The notes under the pieces: generated by a model
Told to the model about the DNA's origin: nothing
Seen by the model: only the letters and a program-made list of their open reading frames with translations
The model's database searches: none
Origin: Pararge aegeria
Lineage: Eukaryota > Arthropoda > Insecta > Lepidoptera > Nymphalidae
Reading direction: 5' to 3'
Assembly: GCF_905163445.1 (NCBI RefSeq)
Contig: NC_053193.1
Coordinates: forward strand, 4,650,001 to 4,714,000
Length of the DNA stretch: 64,000 nucleotides
Part shown: piece by piece, positions 43,701 to 53,102 of the stretch
Numbering within the stretch: the stretch's first letter is position 1
Layout of the letters: the number at the start of each line of letters is the position of its first letter
Translations under genes and position numbers: made by a program

Positions 43701-46700
43701 GCAAAGCTGAAGTGGCGCAGTCAAAGGCGGTATCCCCCGCTCCCAATACGATCACGTTGCCGTACAACTCAGGCAAAGATGTCTTGCAGGCACACATACC
43801 TGTGGAAAATCATGATCATCATTATCAAACCAATACCGATGTAGCCTTAGTATAAGATTGACCGAAAAGTCGTTTTCGAGTGTTCGGCACATTCTGTATC
43901 GGCAAAGTAAAAAGGACATAACGTCACTCGCTTTAGAGCAAATCCTGTACTTCCGTTTTTTGTTTTGTGAACATTATTTTAAAAGCCCGAGGTATAGAAA
44001 TGTAGGCGAATTCGAGCTTTAACACAATCCAAATAAGATCCATTTACTCCGAATACTCAAGTATTTTCATACTTGAAAACGACTCATCGATTGCGAGCGA
44101 GCAAATATTGTACTAAGACTACAGCCATTGCTATGAAGGTGAGTGTCGACACGCCGAAGCGACTCCACGCTTCGTCATCAGCATCTGTTAACCTATCTTT
44201 TAATTTACATTAAAGCAAGTAAATAAATGAATACTGAATGTAAAATCATTTTATTACTTTTAAATGTATACTTTTATTGCACACCACAAAAAGTACATAA
44301 AAATAGAAAAGGATAAAAAAACAACGTATACAATTTAGCGGCCTTATCGATATGATGCGATAAGGCCGCCATAAAAAGGAATTTTCTGATTTAATGAACC
44401 ATTTCATTTTTAATTATTCAGACATTGAAAGTCACATACTTACCTCTTTTGCTTCCTTTTGATACGAGTGGTAAGAAATCTTTGCTTGTATAAAAGCCCA
44501 TGTTGGGCGTTAGGTCTTTAAAAATGGGTACACTTTTGGGTTCTGGAAGACCAATACCAAGAAAAACTGCTGCGTGTCCGTCTTTCAGAAGACTCTGAAA
44601 TTAAGTGAAAATTAATACCTTTTAACATATCCTGGCCTTACATGCGTGCGGGAGCGAATCTAATTAGTTTAATTATTAATCCCAACCTATAAACTGTCAA
44701 CACATCCTATAAACTGTCAACGTGTCCATAAATGCGAATAGTAGGTGTTGAGCCTCATGCACCTGTAATTACACTAGCAACCACGCCCTTTAGCTGGAAC
44801 ACAGCAATTCTGGCGATACTTCCACGTATTGGATAGAAGCAGGCGTTACTTTGCGGAAATCCATAATATATTATGACAATTAAGCTTACGCACGTTTCTA
44901 CGCACGTTTCACTTTCGCTCCGAAACCGGAGCTCCGGTTTCGGAGCGAAACGTGAGTAGAGGGTACGTTGCCGAGGATCTGTTTGGTGTGGAGTATACGC
45001 ATTGAAGTAATTATAAATGACACCATACAGATTCTCCTGCTGTTCGCGGAGTATAAGAAATTAAGCTTAATTTTCATGATACTTCCACGTACGAGCTCTG
45101 ACACAACCCTATTTACCTATTCTTATTCGGTTTTTTTCTCGGTGGTGGATAATGAAAGTGCAGGATTTCATTAATTCATTAATTAAATATATAAACAAAC
45201 TACGATAATACACACATAGCCATCTAGCCCTAGCTTGTGTTATGAGTATTAAGATGACTGAGGAATATTTGTAAGAATAATATACATAAATACTTATAAT
45301 ATACAGATAAACACTCAGACACTGAAAAACATTTATGTTCATTTCACAAACATTTTCCAGTTGTCCAGAATCGAACCCACAGCCTCAGACTCCAAAAGCA
45401 GAGTCGATGTTCACTGCGCCAATCAGCTTTCATTCCAATCATTTTATCATATCCGTTTACCAACTGAGCCTACTTGACTAGGCTGTGGCACACCTTTGAC
45501 AGTTTTAAACACGTCTTTCTTTAATAATCAACAATCTTTCACATCTTTGGGGGGCAAGGCTGTATCTATCTATAAATTAAAAACTCCACAAAATATTCAT
45601 TGGCACTTCATCTTCGAAATACTCACATTAACAGTTATGTCCTTTGTGGAAAGCTTCCTGCCAGTGACGAATTTCACTCCAAGATTCTTGATTAGGTCTA
45701 TTTCATACTGCACAACGTCAAATGGCAGACGGTATTGAGGAATTTCTGATAAGCTGAAAACACAATTTTTTGGGTGATAATTAATGAAAAGTAAAGCTGT
45801 AGCAGTAAGCTTTAACTACTGTACTAGTAAAACTGGCCGTAAGTAGCTCAAAAGTAATTCTAGTAGTCTAAATGTTCTATTGCAATTGCCCAAAAGTAAT
45901 CAAAATAACCTAAAGTGATCAGATCGATTTCGTACTATCAGCAAATTCCGAGCGCTGAAGTTTTTTATAATAGTAATTAAAACACTTCTCGAGTTTCAAC
46001 CGGGACTAGTTTATCATGTTTTGTTTTTTAGTTAAGTTAAGTTTTTTGTGGGCTCTGCTTTTGGAACCAAGGCGCGTTTGGAACCCTCCTAGCTTTAGTT
46101 TTAAGTTTAAAAATTTAGTTATCACCCCACAATGAGGCTTACATATTGGTGCTTGGTTCATTCATTTTAATACAGATGGCACATTGCAGGAGAAAAGTTT
46201 TAAGAACTACTTATAAGCAAGTATAAGAACCACTAAAACATACTTGAAACTTTTATAAAAGTACGACCTAATGGTCGTACGTCGTAGTTAATAGGATATT
46301 TATTCATATAATCCTATGAAGCGTTCATACATATTTGTTTCCACTTTTGTGATGTGATGACTGTAGAACTTCGTCAAGCAGCAGGGTATGAATATGTGCC
46401 GTCAAAAGTATCTTAAATTATTCACTTGGACACAATATTTTAACAAATAAATATCTAAGGACGAAAAACGGAAATACAAATTTCAAATCAAATCTAAGGA
46501 CGCAAAAACGGAAATACAAATTTCAAATCAAATCTAAGGACGAGAGAACGGAAATACAATTTGTGCGGAAACACAACATCATAATGACTTACCTTAGTCC
46601 ACCAAGATATTTTTCCTTCTCATAAACTGTAACATCCTTGTAACCGAGTCTAGCTAGGAAACAAGCACAGCTAAGGCTGGCGGGTCCACCTCCAATTAAC

Positions 46701-49700
46701 GCAATCTTCATATCACCACCTCTATGTAAAGGCTTCGTATTCGGGTCTAGGGTTTGGGGAATGCCCATTTTCATAAAAATCTGTAATTTGTACCAGTTAC
46801 AAAATTCTAAATCCATTCAAGTCAAGTCAAATCACAAGCCTATAACAGTCCTTAACGGAACTAAAGGCTTCCCAACGGAAGGGTTTGCCAATAATCACCA
46901 CGCAGACTGAGTAGACGTAGTAGAACGCAGTAGAACGCAGTAGATAGTAGTAGTACAGAGGACAGTGCTGCCCGTCCTCGGTTATATTCCCTCAGTCGCC
47001 TCGTACGCCATCCGCGGGAAGAGAAGGGGTGATGAAACGGTCTTCTGATCTGCCGTCACCACACGGCACTGGGATACCTTATTAACGGACAATCCTCAGA
47101 AATATGATCGAAATTAATAGAGCATACTTTTCGAGCTTCGTTTCCAACGAATAAACATAATCGTTACCATCCTTTTCTAAACTATAAGTTCCAACAATAA
47201 GTAACTACTGTGAATTTATTCTTTGGAAAGTAAGAGATTAGCTAAGAGATTTATATACAACTAGCTGTTGCCCGCGACTTTGTCTGCGTTTGATTTTGTT
47301 TTGTGACGTGATTCAATTTAGTTGTAGTTCTAAAAAAAAATTAAGTATTCAGAATCGTTAAGCCTTAAATCAGGGGTTTGCTGCTGTCCGCTGAGGAGTC
47401 CTTTCCTCTATCTCCAACCACATTCATCAGATCTACACAAAGTCTGTCCAAAATTAAACACATATTATAACCACTATAGTATAAAAATAATTATTTAAAT
47501 CGGTTATAATTTGTCGGAGTTATGGCGTTAAATCGTCAATCACTTTAATCCCCTCACGTCACCTCAAGGAACCGAACTTAATGTCGGGAATAAAAGTATC
47601 CTATATTACTACTTCTAACACTTCCAAGAATATGTGTACAAAGTTTCAAGAGGGTCGGTTAAGTAGTTTTTGCGTGAAAGCGTAACAAACAAAATTACAT
47701 TAACATTTTTAATATTAGTAGGGATTGAAAATAAAGGTACTGTCGGATACTTATTTTGCTCAAATTATATTTTTCTTTGTTTTAATTTATATAGCAGTGT
47801 TTATCGAACAGGCGGTTAATCACTTCATTCCATTAAGCAGTTGACAGTAATTATTGTACAAAAAAATTGTGAGCTATCATCATTCCGCGGGTGGGAAATG
47901 ATACAATGCAATGCATGCAATAATGGGGCTCTGTAAATTCTTAGTATTGTGGATAATAATTTATCTTCTCCCACAGATTTATCAACTCTCCGAGCATTGG
48001 CGCACAAGTGTAGCATAAAGAAATAAAGTATATACTATACGTAAATAATAAACGGGAGTAAACTTCTCGTATTCCCTGTTTCCGTGCTTTGGCAGTTGGG
48101 CACGTAAATTTTATCCCTTTAAAGGTGAAATATTTTTGTCTCCTGCTTCATAGAACACCTGACTCAGTTAACTCTTATCCATGACCACCAATCCGCACTC
48201 TACCAGCGTGGTAGACTACGGCCTGAACCCTTCTCATTGTGGGGGACTTGTGCCCTGTAGTGGCCCGGTAAAGGGTTGATAATGATATTTTTTCCTTACT
48301 TCTACGGCGAAATGTTGTAGCCCTCCAATATTAATTGCTCCTTCTTCGCTGGCGTGTAGATTGCAGCCGCCAACGCACAGGTCACTGGTCGGGCAAACCA
48401 TTCCACACGTAAGGCCAAGAGGGTTGTCGGATAAAATGGCTTTTGCCGCTCCATAGTAGTTCTAGAAAAAAAAGAAGTTTATGAAAGTAAAAAGTAATAA
48501 CTAGGTGAACCCCAAGGTGTCACACGTATTCGAGTTCTACCGTAGTCTAATTCTCCCTCAGTTAAGGAAATATATATATAACACAAAATTATTCTTCGAA
48601 ATGGACTGGTAGAGAGATTGACGCATTCAAACAGAAGACTTTTCTGCTTTGCAGCACAAAAATTTAACGCGAAAATAGCGATGAGCCTTTTTAACCACTC
48701 TCTTGAGCCACATCTCAGCTATATTACGCTAATATAATGTTAAAATATTAGTTGCGATCTCCTGTCTCATCATCGGTTGCGAAACGCTCATTTTATATAG
48801 ATAGCAGAAAAAAGTTTAGAAGTGCTGGCCTTATCTACACGGAAGAGTAAGAAAAGGATAGTACTTCAAGGTCACTCTATCATCTGAAGCTTTTGGATTA
48901 GATTGATTAATAATTTTGGCCGATACTCTACACCGAGTTGCTTTGATTCGCCTGAATCGAACGGATATTTTTTGCCTCTTTGTATTGCGAAGCAAATCTT
49001 GTATGACAACTGACCTTATTAGCAATGCTAGTGATAAAGCTCTTGACATCAATCTGCGTAGGGCAGGATTTCTGGCACGGGGCATCAGCACATTTGAGAC
49101 ATCTTGCCGCCTCCTTTAAGGCGCCTCTTTCGGACAGCGTCGTGTGTTTAATGTCATCGAAGTTTTTCTCCAAAGATGGACAAGTCTGGACAATACATTA
49201 AGTATTATTAAAGTAGAAGCACGTAATGACCTTCGGCCAACGTCCTGAACCTCCAGAGAGGTTTTCCAACTTCGCAAGAGATATTATATTGCTCAAGTAT
49301 GTGCGCAAATACAGGTGCATTCTTTAATCTGATGGGACGGCAGACGGGAGCTAACCCATCGCATTTACATTGCATAAGCTTTCTGCAAAAAAATCTATGC
49401 TGTACAAGCAGATTATATTAATAATGTACATATTATTTTAAATAACGTGATCCCATTGCCATATTGTCTTATAACTGCTGCTATAGGTTTAGCATGCTCT
49501 ATCTTTTTCCTACTCAGTTTATTAACAATAGTTTGAAATCGTGTCTTGCTTGCTCTCAAGAACCTCTTAAATGCCTTAGACCTTATTTGACATAGATTTA
49601 CTCGGGGTGTATCTATTTGAATACTAGATTGTAAATAGTTCACTATCCGTGTCTTGGAGAGCACGTTACGCCCGGCTATTGTCACTTACTTGGGGTAATA

Positions 49701-52700
49701 GTCGTTAAAGCCCACCAACCAAAAAAGTATCTCCCATGAGAGACAAAGCCTGTGTCCAGCAGTCTGACGTTAACAGGCGATGATGATGATGATGAAAATG
49801 TTCACTAGACATGGTGCTTTGTTATGGATCTCTGTCCTGGCCCCTCACGAGCTGGCGGTGGTTTAGGAGTAAGTTATAGCATAGAGAGTTACCCTGAGAG
49901 TTTCTTATACTCACGCCACATTTCCTGTCGGAATTTCTTTTCCAATGTTGTTTATTCTTCTTAGTTTGTGCTGACGGCACCAAGTTGCTGTATGGCTTAA
50001 CCGTCGGATTTAACTTCAATAAATTCTGAAACGTCAAATAATTTTTATAAGTTAATGAATCCCACCGACGACATAGCCTAAACAACTTGACACGAAAGTA
50101 AACAGCATGAAAGTTAAACGGAGAAATGTAGAAAATATGTTAAAAATATTGATAAAGGATTATCGCTTAAAAAATGTTATTTGAGCAAAAAACTTAATAA
50201 AGGAAAACATCGTGAGGAAACCTGCATGCCTTAGATTTCTCCATTTTGTTCTCAAAAGGCGTGTGGAGTCCACGCAATAGGCCAGCGTGGTGGCCTTGAC
50301 CCTTTCTCATTGTAGGAGGAGACCCGTGCCCTGTGTGTAATGGATTGATATGATGATTATAATGTTGAATTTATATTAATTTAAAACGCTTAGAAGATGA
50401 AACTTCAGGCAGACCTACTTAGTAACATTGTGCAGATTGTAATAAATTTTAGTCATTTATCTACCAAGGATTCGAATGCGATAAAAATTTATGCTTTACT
50501 GATATTTAGATAATATGACGTCCACAGAATTAAGAACGTACAGAAACCTCGTTCAGCCATGCAGTGTGTCCAAAAACAGTAAAAACGCACCGCGAACGTC
50601 TCACTTCATAGTTGCGCAATGCTCACAAACTTTCCCATTTTCCTCATTTTATGGTAAACTTTTAAACATTAGAGGTAATTACTGTCAATATCTAAATGGA
50701 ATAAAGTGACAAACCGCCTGTTCGAGAAACGCTATTAGGGTGGTGTAAAAACATTTTATGCCACCCTAATCAGTTATTTTTTTTGCTTCTGAGTTACTTT
50801 TCTTGGTGTTGTAGGCTTGTACTTTGTATGATATAGTAATTGATATACATATATATATATATATATATTTTTAATTTAGTAACTGCTCTGCTCTTGTGTA
50901 CAACCTAACCCTTAATGTGTTTTTATTTTCCCTTTACTTTGTTGGGTTGCCTGGCAGAGATCGCTTTTAAGGCCGCCCTTTGTACCTGTGTTTTATTGTG
51001 TTGTTTGTTTATAATTTAATTTCTGTTAGGTGTACAATAAAGTGAATTTTCATTTCATTTCATTACTACTAAAGTAGAGTTGTCTTGATGCTTCAATACT
51101 TGTCCTGTACATGGTTCCTGTGTGATCTTAATTCTGTTTCGACATCTATCTATCTATCTTAATAATATTTTGAATATAAAAGTGTGTTTGTTTGTTTGTA
51201 CTTTACATCCAAAGTAAGCAACCAATCTTTTTTTTTTGGCATAGTTACTTGAAAAGACGGAGAGAAACGTAAAAAAACCGTAATAACGACGCAGAAAACA
51301 GTATCTTAATAAAAACTAATAAGCGGCTGGACCGATTTGGATAAGACTTCGTGTGTTTATTGGGTTTGGATGGTTTGAAAACACTATTGGACCTGGTAAA
51401 TAAATTACATGTTCCTGTTGTTTCGATACAACTGCCTCTTATTAAATTTCTCAGAAACGAAAGGCATTTTTATTTCCCCGGCTTATCTTCGTAACGGATG
51501 AACCTACTTTCACGGGATTTTAACAGGCTGGTAGAGAACTTTGAATGGGGATATCTAAGCTGTGTGAAAGAGAGGACCGATTTCATCCAAATTTGATAGG
51601 GCTTTATAAGGTGTGTTGGAAGGGGTAATAAAAACTGCGCGTCCAAAAATCATATTTGTTCAACTAAGTAGGTGTAGATTAAAAACTAATTATTCGGAGA
51701 TAAGAACACACACTTATATGTGAACAACGAGATATTATTGCGTTTGATTAATAGAACACAGCTCATTCATTCAGTTATTCCTCATTCATTACTCATTAGC
51801 TACATGGGAGCATCCATTAATCGCGTGAGTCGTTTAGGAGGGAGCCGAATCTGACACAATTACATACACCGCATGTGCAGATTTCTCGTATAATTTCTTT
51901 GCACAAGAAACAGTGTTAAATTTTGAGTAAACTTGGTTAATAAGTATTCTTTTATGTTTCATTTTCAACTAAATATCAATCAATAGTAAATAGTCTTAAA
52001 TAAAATTGTTTAATAAAATTGTCACCTTTTTTGTGTTTTAAATAAACCAAACGCAATCTAACTTAGATTAACTTATTTAGATTAAACTTATGCATTTTGA
52101 CAAGTCATCGGAACAAGACGTTATATACAACGTGTAACCGAATTATTTTCTATTTATTTTTTCGATACGCTCGCTTGGTGCTCTTTGAACGTTTTAGCAC
52201 CAAGAAGTCCCATTTTGTTTTTACATTACCAAATCTGACCTAAAATAGCACGCTGTTGAAACTAGGTCAATTTGCAGACTCCATAGTTACTGTGCAGATA
52301 ATTATTTGACAGAAGACTAGTGTCTATCAATTAGTGGCCCGACTCGAGAATCAAACGCGGGACCTTGTAAACCGCTGTCAAACGAAGTTTATTAGTAGGC
52401 CAACGAGTTAATCTGTTTGTTGCCAACAGTATGACATAGGTTATACCTCTATCTATATTTTATTCGATGAGATTACGAAATGTATAGACAACATTGGATG
52501 CCTTTGCAATGTTTGCATCATTGTCTGTAGGTAGATTCCTGTACCTACTAGTGATAAAACATTGATAGCGCTATTTTGGATTAATATTCTTTTAGTAACT
52601 AACTGGTAATGTACGTGACTACCTGGTAATGTACCTACCTAACTACCTGGAAATATATTAACTGGTAATTTGAACTGGTTCTGCCTACCTCCACATTGTT

Positions 52701-53002
52701 TATAGCTTTAAATTCTATGGTTGCTAGAAGCTGACAGTTTAACTATTACAACTAGTAGGTAGGCACTAAAATTCGATTGATACTTGTAACAAGACTACAA
52801 ATAATAACATACACATTACTCAATAACGATAAGTTTTAAATTACGAAGAAAAAAGATATCGACAGAAACAAACACGTTCTTTAAAACCTTGACAACATCT
52901 ATATAAACACCCTTCATAATAAAGTAAAATACATGTTTGACATAAAACATATCGACTAACCTCGATATCCGGCAGTTCTTGGCTCAACAAAACTTTCGAC
53001 AT
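31725..53002 (-). CDS. DPYD: Dihydropyrimidine dehydrogenase [NADP(+)], complete
   Basis: Cytosolic flavo-iron-sulfur enzyme for the first, NADPH-dependent step of uracil and thymine breakdown. Exons in transcript order: 53002-52961, 50025-49915, 49185-49015, 48461-48300, 46780-46593, 45753-45627, 44594-44444, 43799-43630, 43286-43209, 42375-42243, 41784-41597, 41034-40828, 40131-39967, 39253-39101, 38816-38696, 38454-38371, 37204-37026, 35599-35423, 33843-33613, 33258-33194, 32980-32888, 31815-31725. Total 3087 nt, 1028 residues, frame kept at every join; human enzyme 1025. N-terminal Fe-S cysteines at 80, 83, 88 and 92 (CLKCADAPCQKSC) and LTCGMVCPTSDLCVGGC. FAD motif IALIGGGPAS, NADPH motif VIVLGAGDTAFDC. 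Catalytic Cys ~667 in NLSCPHGMG and Lys ~705 in FVKLTPN. C-terminal ferredoxin cysteines CINCGKCYMAC and CTGCTLCLSVCP. All key residues seen are intact, so an active enzyme is expected. Confidence 0.98.
32168..32435 (+). mobile_element. SINE-A copy, full length
   Basis: Head GACGGCCGACTGGCGCTGTA, B box GGTTCGATTCCCAC, 3' GGGACTAGATGGCGGTGTGT and a TTTATTTATTTA tail. In DPYD intron 21. Confidence 0.9.
32505..32745 (+). repeat. MITE-like repeat, family H
   Basis: AATTATATCCCCTG ... GTGTCCACCTGCTAAATCAC ... TTTCCACTTGTGCGCCAGTG ... GCTAGACGTGCTGG. Parallel to 42515-42735 and, reversed, 47925-48160. Ends carry GGCAGGAGA and ATATCCCC-type inverted motifs. Confidence 0.55.
33080..33170 (-). repeat. 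tRNA-like SINE head relic
   Basis: The minus strand reads TAGTTGGTTTAGTGGTTAAC, then TTCGCCTACGGACTATGAAG: a tRNA-like A box region and anticodon-arm remnant without a good B box. In DPYD intron 20. Confidence 0.4.
33902..33945. repeat. Perfect 20-bp-arm palindrome
   Basis: TGGTCATAAATTAGTGATAT at 33902-33921 is inverted at 33926-33945 around CTGA. In DPYD intron 18, about 60 bp upstream of exon 19. Confidence 0.95.
34185..34350 (-). repeat. Dispersed repeat, family E, reverse orientation
   Basis: GAGTTTCTTGCCGGCTTCTT, CCGAACCGGTGGCAGAGTTA, GACTTGACGTTTCAAAAGTG, CTTGAAATAAATGAATTTTG: the reverse complement of the 23070 copy. Confidence 0.7.
35233..35283 (+). repeat. (GACA)n microsatellite
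   Basis: GGACAGACAGACAG... with interspersed CAGC units, at the end of a Helitron/Lep1-like relic in DPYD intron 17. Confidence 0.9.
35612..35657 (+). repeat. (GAAT)n microsatellite
   Basis: AATGAATGAATG tandem repeat 13 bp upstream (transcript sense) of DPYD exon 18. Confidence 0.85.
35945..36150 (+). mobile_element. SINE-A copy, head-truncated
   Basis: Starts in the anticodon-arm region (CGACCGTTTGAGGATGTGGG), B box GGTTCGATTCCCAC, 3' end GGGGCTAGATGACGATGTAT. Confidence 0.8.
36345..36560 (-). mobile_element. SINE-B copy
   Basis: GGCCCAGTGCGGATTGGTGG, GAACATTATGGAGAACTCAG, TTCACCGTTGAAGCAAGTGA, GTGCGTGCTGGGATTTGACC: SINE-B in reverse with a mutated B box. Confidence 0.75.
36790..36935 (+). 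mobile_element. LINE 3' tail relic (GCAATAAAG-ended family)
   Basis: GTTGTCTGGAAGAGATCGCT, TAGTGATAAGACCGCCTTTG, GTGTGTGCAATAAAGACTTA, followed by an AAAC repeat. Confidence 0.65.
37227..37510 (+). mobile_element. SINE-A copy, full length and well preserved
   Basis: GGCCGACTGGCGCAGTGTGC, B box GGTTCGATTCCCAC, same body and tail as 17161-17445. It lies about 20 bp from the 5' border of DPYD exon 17, a recent intronic insertion. Confidence 0.9.
38148..38228 (-). repeat. tRNA-derived SINE head, third family
   Basis: Minus strand GAGCCGTAGCTTAATTGGAG (A box), GCGCTCAGGCCGCGATTGCC, GCAGGTTCAAATACTGTC (B box). It looks tRNA-like but lacks a closable acceptor stem, so not a functional tRNA gene. 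In DPYD intron 16. Confidence 0.6.
39545..39780 (-). mobile_element. SINE-B copy with deleted B box region
   Basis: ATCATCATATCAACCCATTA, GAACATTATGGAGAACACTC, CCGTTGAAGCAAGTGATATT, then GCATGCTGGGTCTACCCACT, showing loss of the B box segment. Confidence 0.75.
40165..40330 (-). mobile_element. SINE-B copy, diverged
   Basis: GCCTTTGAGAACATTTTGCA, ATATTTAATTACTTAAAACG, GTGCCGGGATCGAACCCCGA, GCCACTCGGCTGACACCACT. Confidence 0.65.
40530..40800 (+). mobile_element. RTE-like LINE, decayed 3' end
   Basis: GTGCTGGAATGGCGACCTCG (LEWRPR), GTTGGTAGACCCCGACATGG (VGRPRH), then AGACCCATATCCAGCATGG and a TGATAATGAT tail. Same element class as 640-1066, plus orientation, in DPYD intron 12. Confidence 0.65.
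42515..42735 (+). repeat. MITE-like repeat, family H
   Basis: ATATCCCCTCACAAGGGGTA, GTGTCCACCTGCTAAAGCAC, TTATTTCCACTTATGCGCAA, TTTTCCCGGGGATATAATTG. End blocks are inverted relative to each other. Confidence 0.6.
44255..44375 (-). mobile_element. LINE 3' tail relic, reverse orientation
   Basis: ACTTTTATTGCACACCACAA ... CGATAAGGCCGCC, related to the tail also seen near 61855-61925. Confidence 0.5.
44903..44954. repeat. GC-rich palindrome with zero loop and one 6-base bulge
   Basis: CACGTTTC, bulge ACTTTC, GCTCCGAAACCGGAG, then the exact inverse CTCCGGTTTCGGAGC and GAAACGTG. The arms pair over 23 bp. In DPYD intron 6. Confidence 0.9.
45175..45430 (-). mobile_element. SINE-A copy, near full length
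   Basis: ACTACGATAATACACACATA, CAGATAAACACTCAGACACT, TGTCCAGAATCGAACCCACA (B box reversed), CACTGCGCCAATCAGC. In DPYD intron 6. Confidence 0.85.
46020..46150 (-). repeat. Dispersed repeat, family F, reverse
   Basis: TTTTTTGTGGGCTCTGCTTT, CCAAGGCGCGTTTGGAACCC, TAGCTTTAGTTTTAAGTT: reverse of the 19555-19745 copy. Confidence 0.55.
46453..46562 (+). repeat. Three-unit ~40-bp tandem repeat
   Basis: Units start ATCTAAGGACG at 46453, 46492 and 46532 and share ACGGAAATACAA. They lie about 30-140 bp downstream (transcript sense) of DPYD exon 5. Confidence 0.85.
47265..47727 (-). mobile_element. Helitron/Lep1-like non-autonomous repeat
   Basis: ACTAGCTGTTGCCCGCGACT at the left and TAATATTAGTAGGGATT at the right, with the same internal order as 5750-6181. 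The CTAG at the minus-strand 3' terminus fits a Helitron end. Confidence 0.65.
47795..48165. repeat. Composite of family-G and family-H MITE pieces
   Basis: GAACAGGCGGTTAATCACTT and AGCAGTTGACAGTAATTATT (family G), then TTGTGGATAATAATTTATC..., CGTATTCCCTGTTTCCGTGC and TTTTGTCTCCTGC (family H reversed). Confidence 0.5.
48180..48285 (+). mobile_element. SINE-B 3' fragment
   Basis: GACCACCAATCCGCACTCTA, GTGGTAGACTACGGCCTGAA, GTGCCCTGTAGTGGCCCGGT. It abuts DPYD exon 4. Confidence 0.7.
49725..49800 (+). mobile_element. RTE-like LINE 3' terminus with GATGAT tail
   Basis: CAAAGCCTGTGTCCAGCAGT, then GGCGATGATGATGATGATGA. This is the terminal block and microsatellite tail of the lepidopteran RTE-like LINEs. 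Confidence 0.65.
50205..50360 (+). mobile_element. SINE-B 3' portion
   Basis: GGAAAACATCGTGAGGAAAC, GTGTGGAGTCCACGCAATAG, GACCCGTGCCCTGTGTGTAA, TGATATGATGAT tail. Confidence 0.75.
50515..50770 (+). repeat. Family-G MITE with a small inverted-repeat segment at its end
   Basis: GTGTGTCCAAAAACAGTAAA, CGTCTCACTTCATAG, TTAGAGGTAATTACTGTCAA. At about 50732-50766 a short segment is bounded by inverted ATTAGGGTGG and CCACCCTAAT. Confidence 0.6.
50935..51062 (+). mobile_element. LINE 3' tail relic (GCAATAAAG-ended family)
   Basis: TTGGGTTGCCTGGCAGAGAT, CGCTTTTAAGGCCGCCC, GTGTACAATAAAGTG, then a CATTT repeat. Confidence 0.65.
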
Positions 53003-53089
53003 ATTGAAGTAAAGAGAAACAACGTTATATCCGTTATTATTCGATGAAGAATCGATTATAGTACTTGTTTATTAATTTTCCCAGAATTA

Positions 53090-53102
53090 TGCGCAGGCGC
53101 AG
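53090..53102. promoter_or_regulatory. NRF-1-like GC-rich motif upstream of DPYD
   Basis: TGCGCAGGCGCA about 90 bp upstream of the DPYD start codon in otherwise AT-rich sequence. It is one base from the NRF-1 (insect Ewg) consensus. Function not shown. Confidence 0.35.

Noticed and set aside
49413..49685. 90-residue minus-strand frame
   Set aside because: Falls in DPYD intron 2 with no homology recognised. It could be a decayed transposon frame but cannot be supported.
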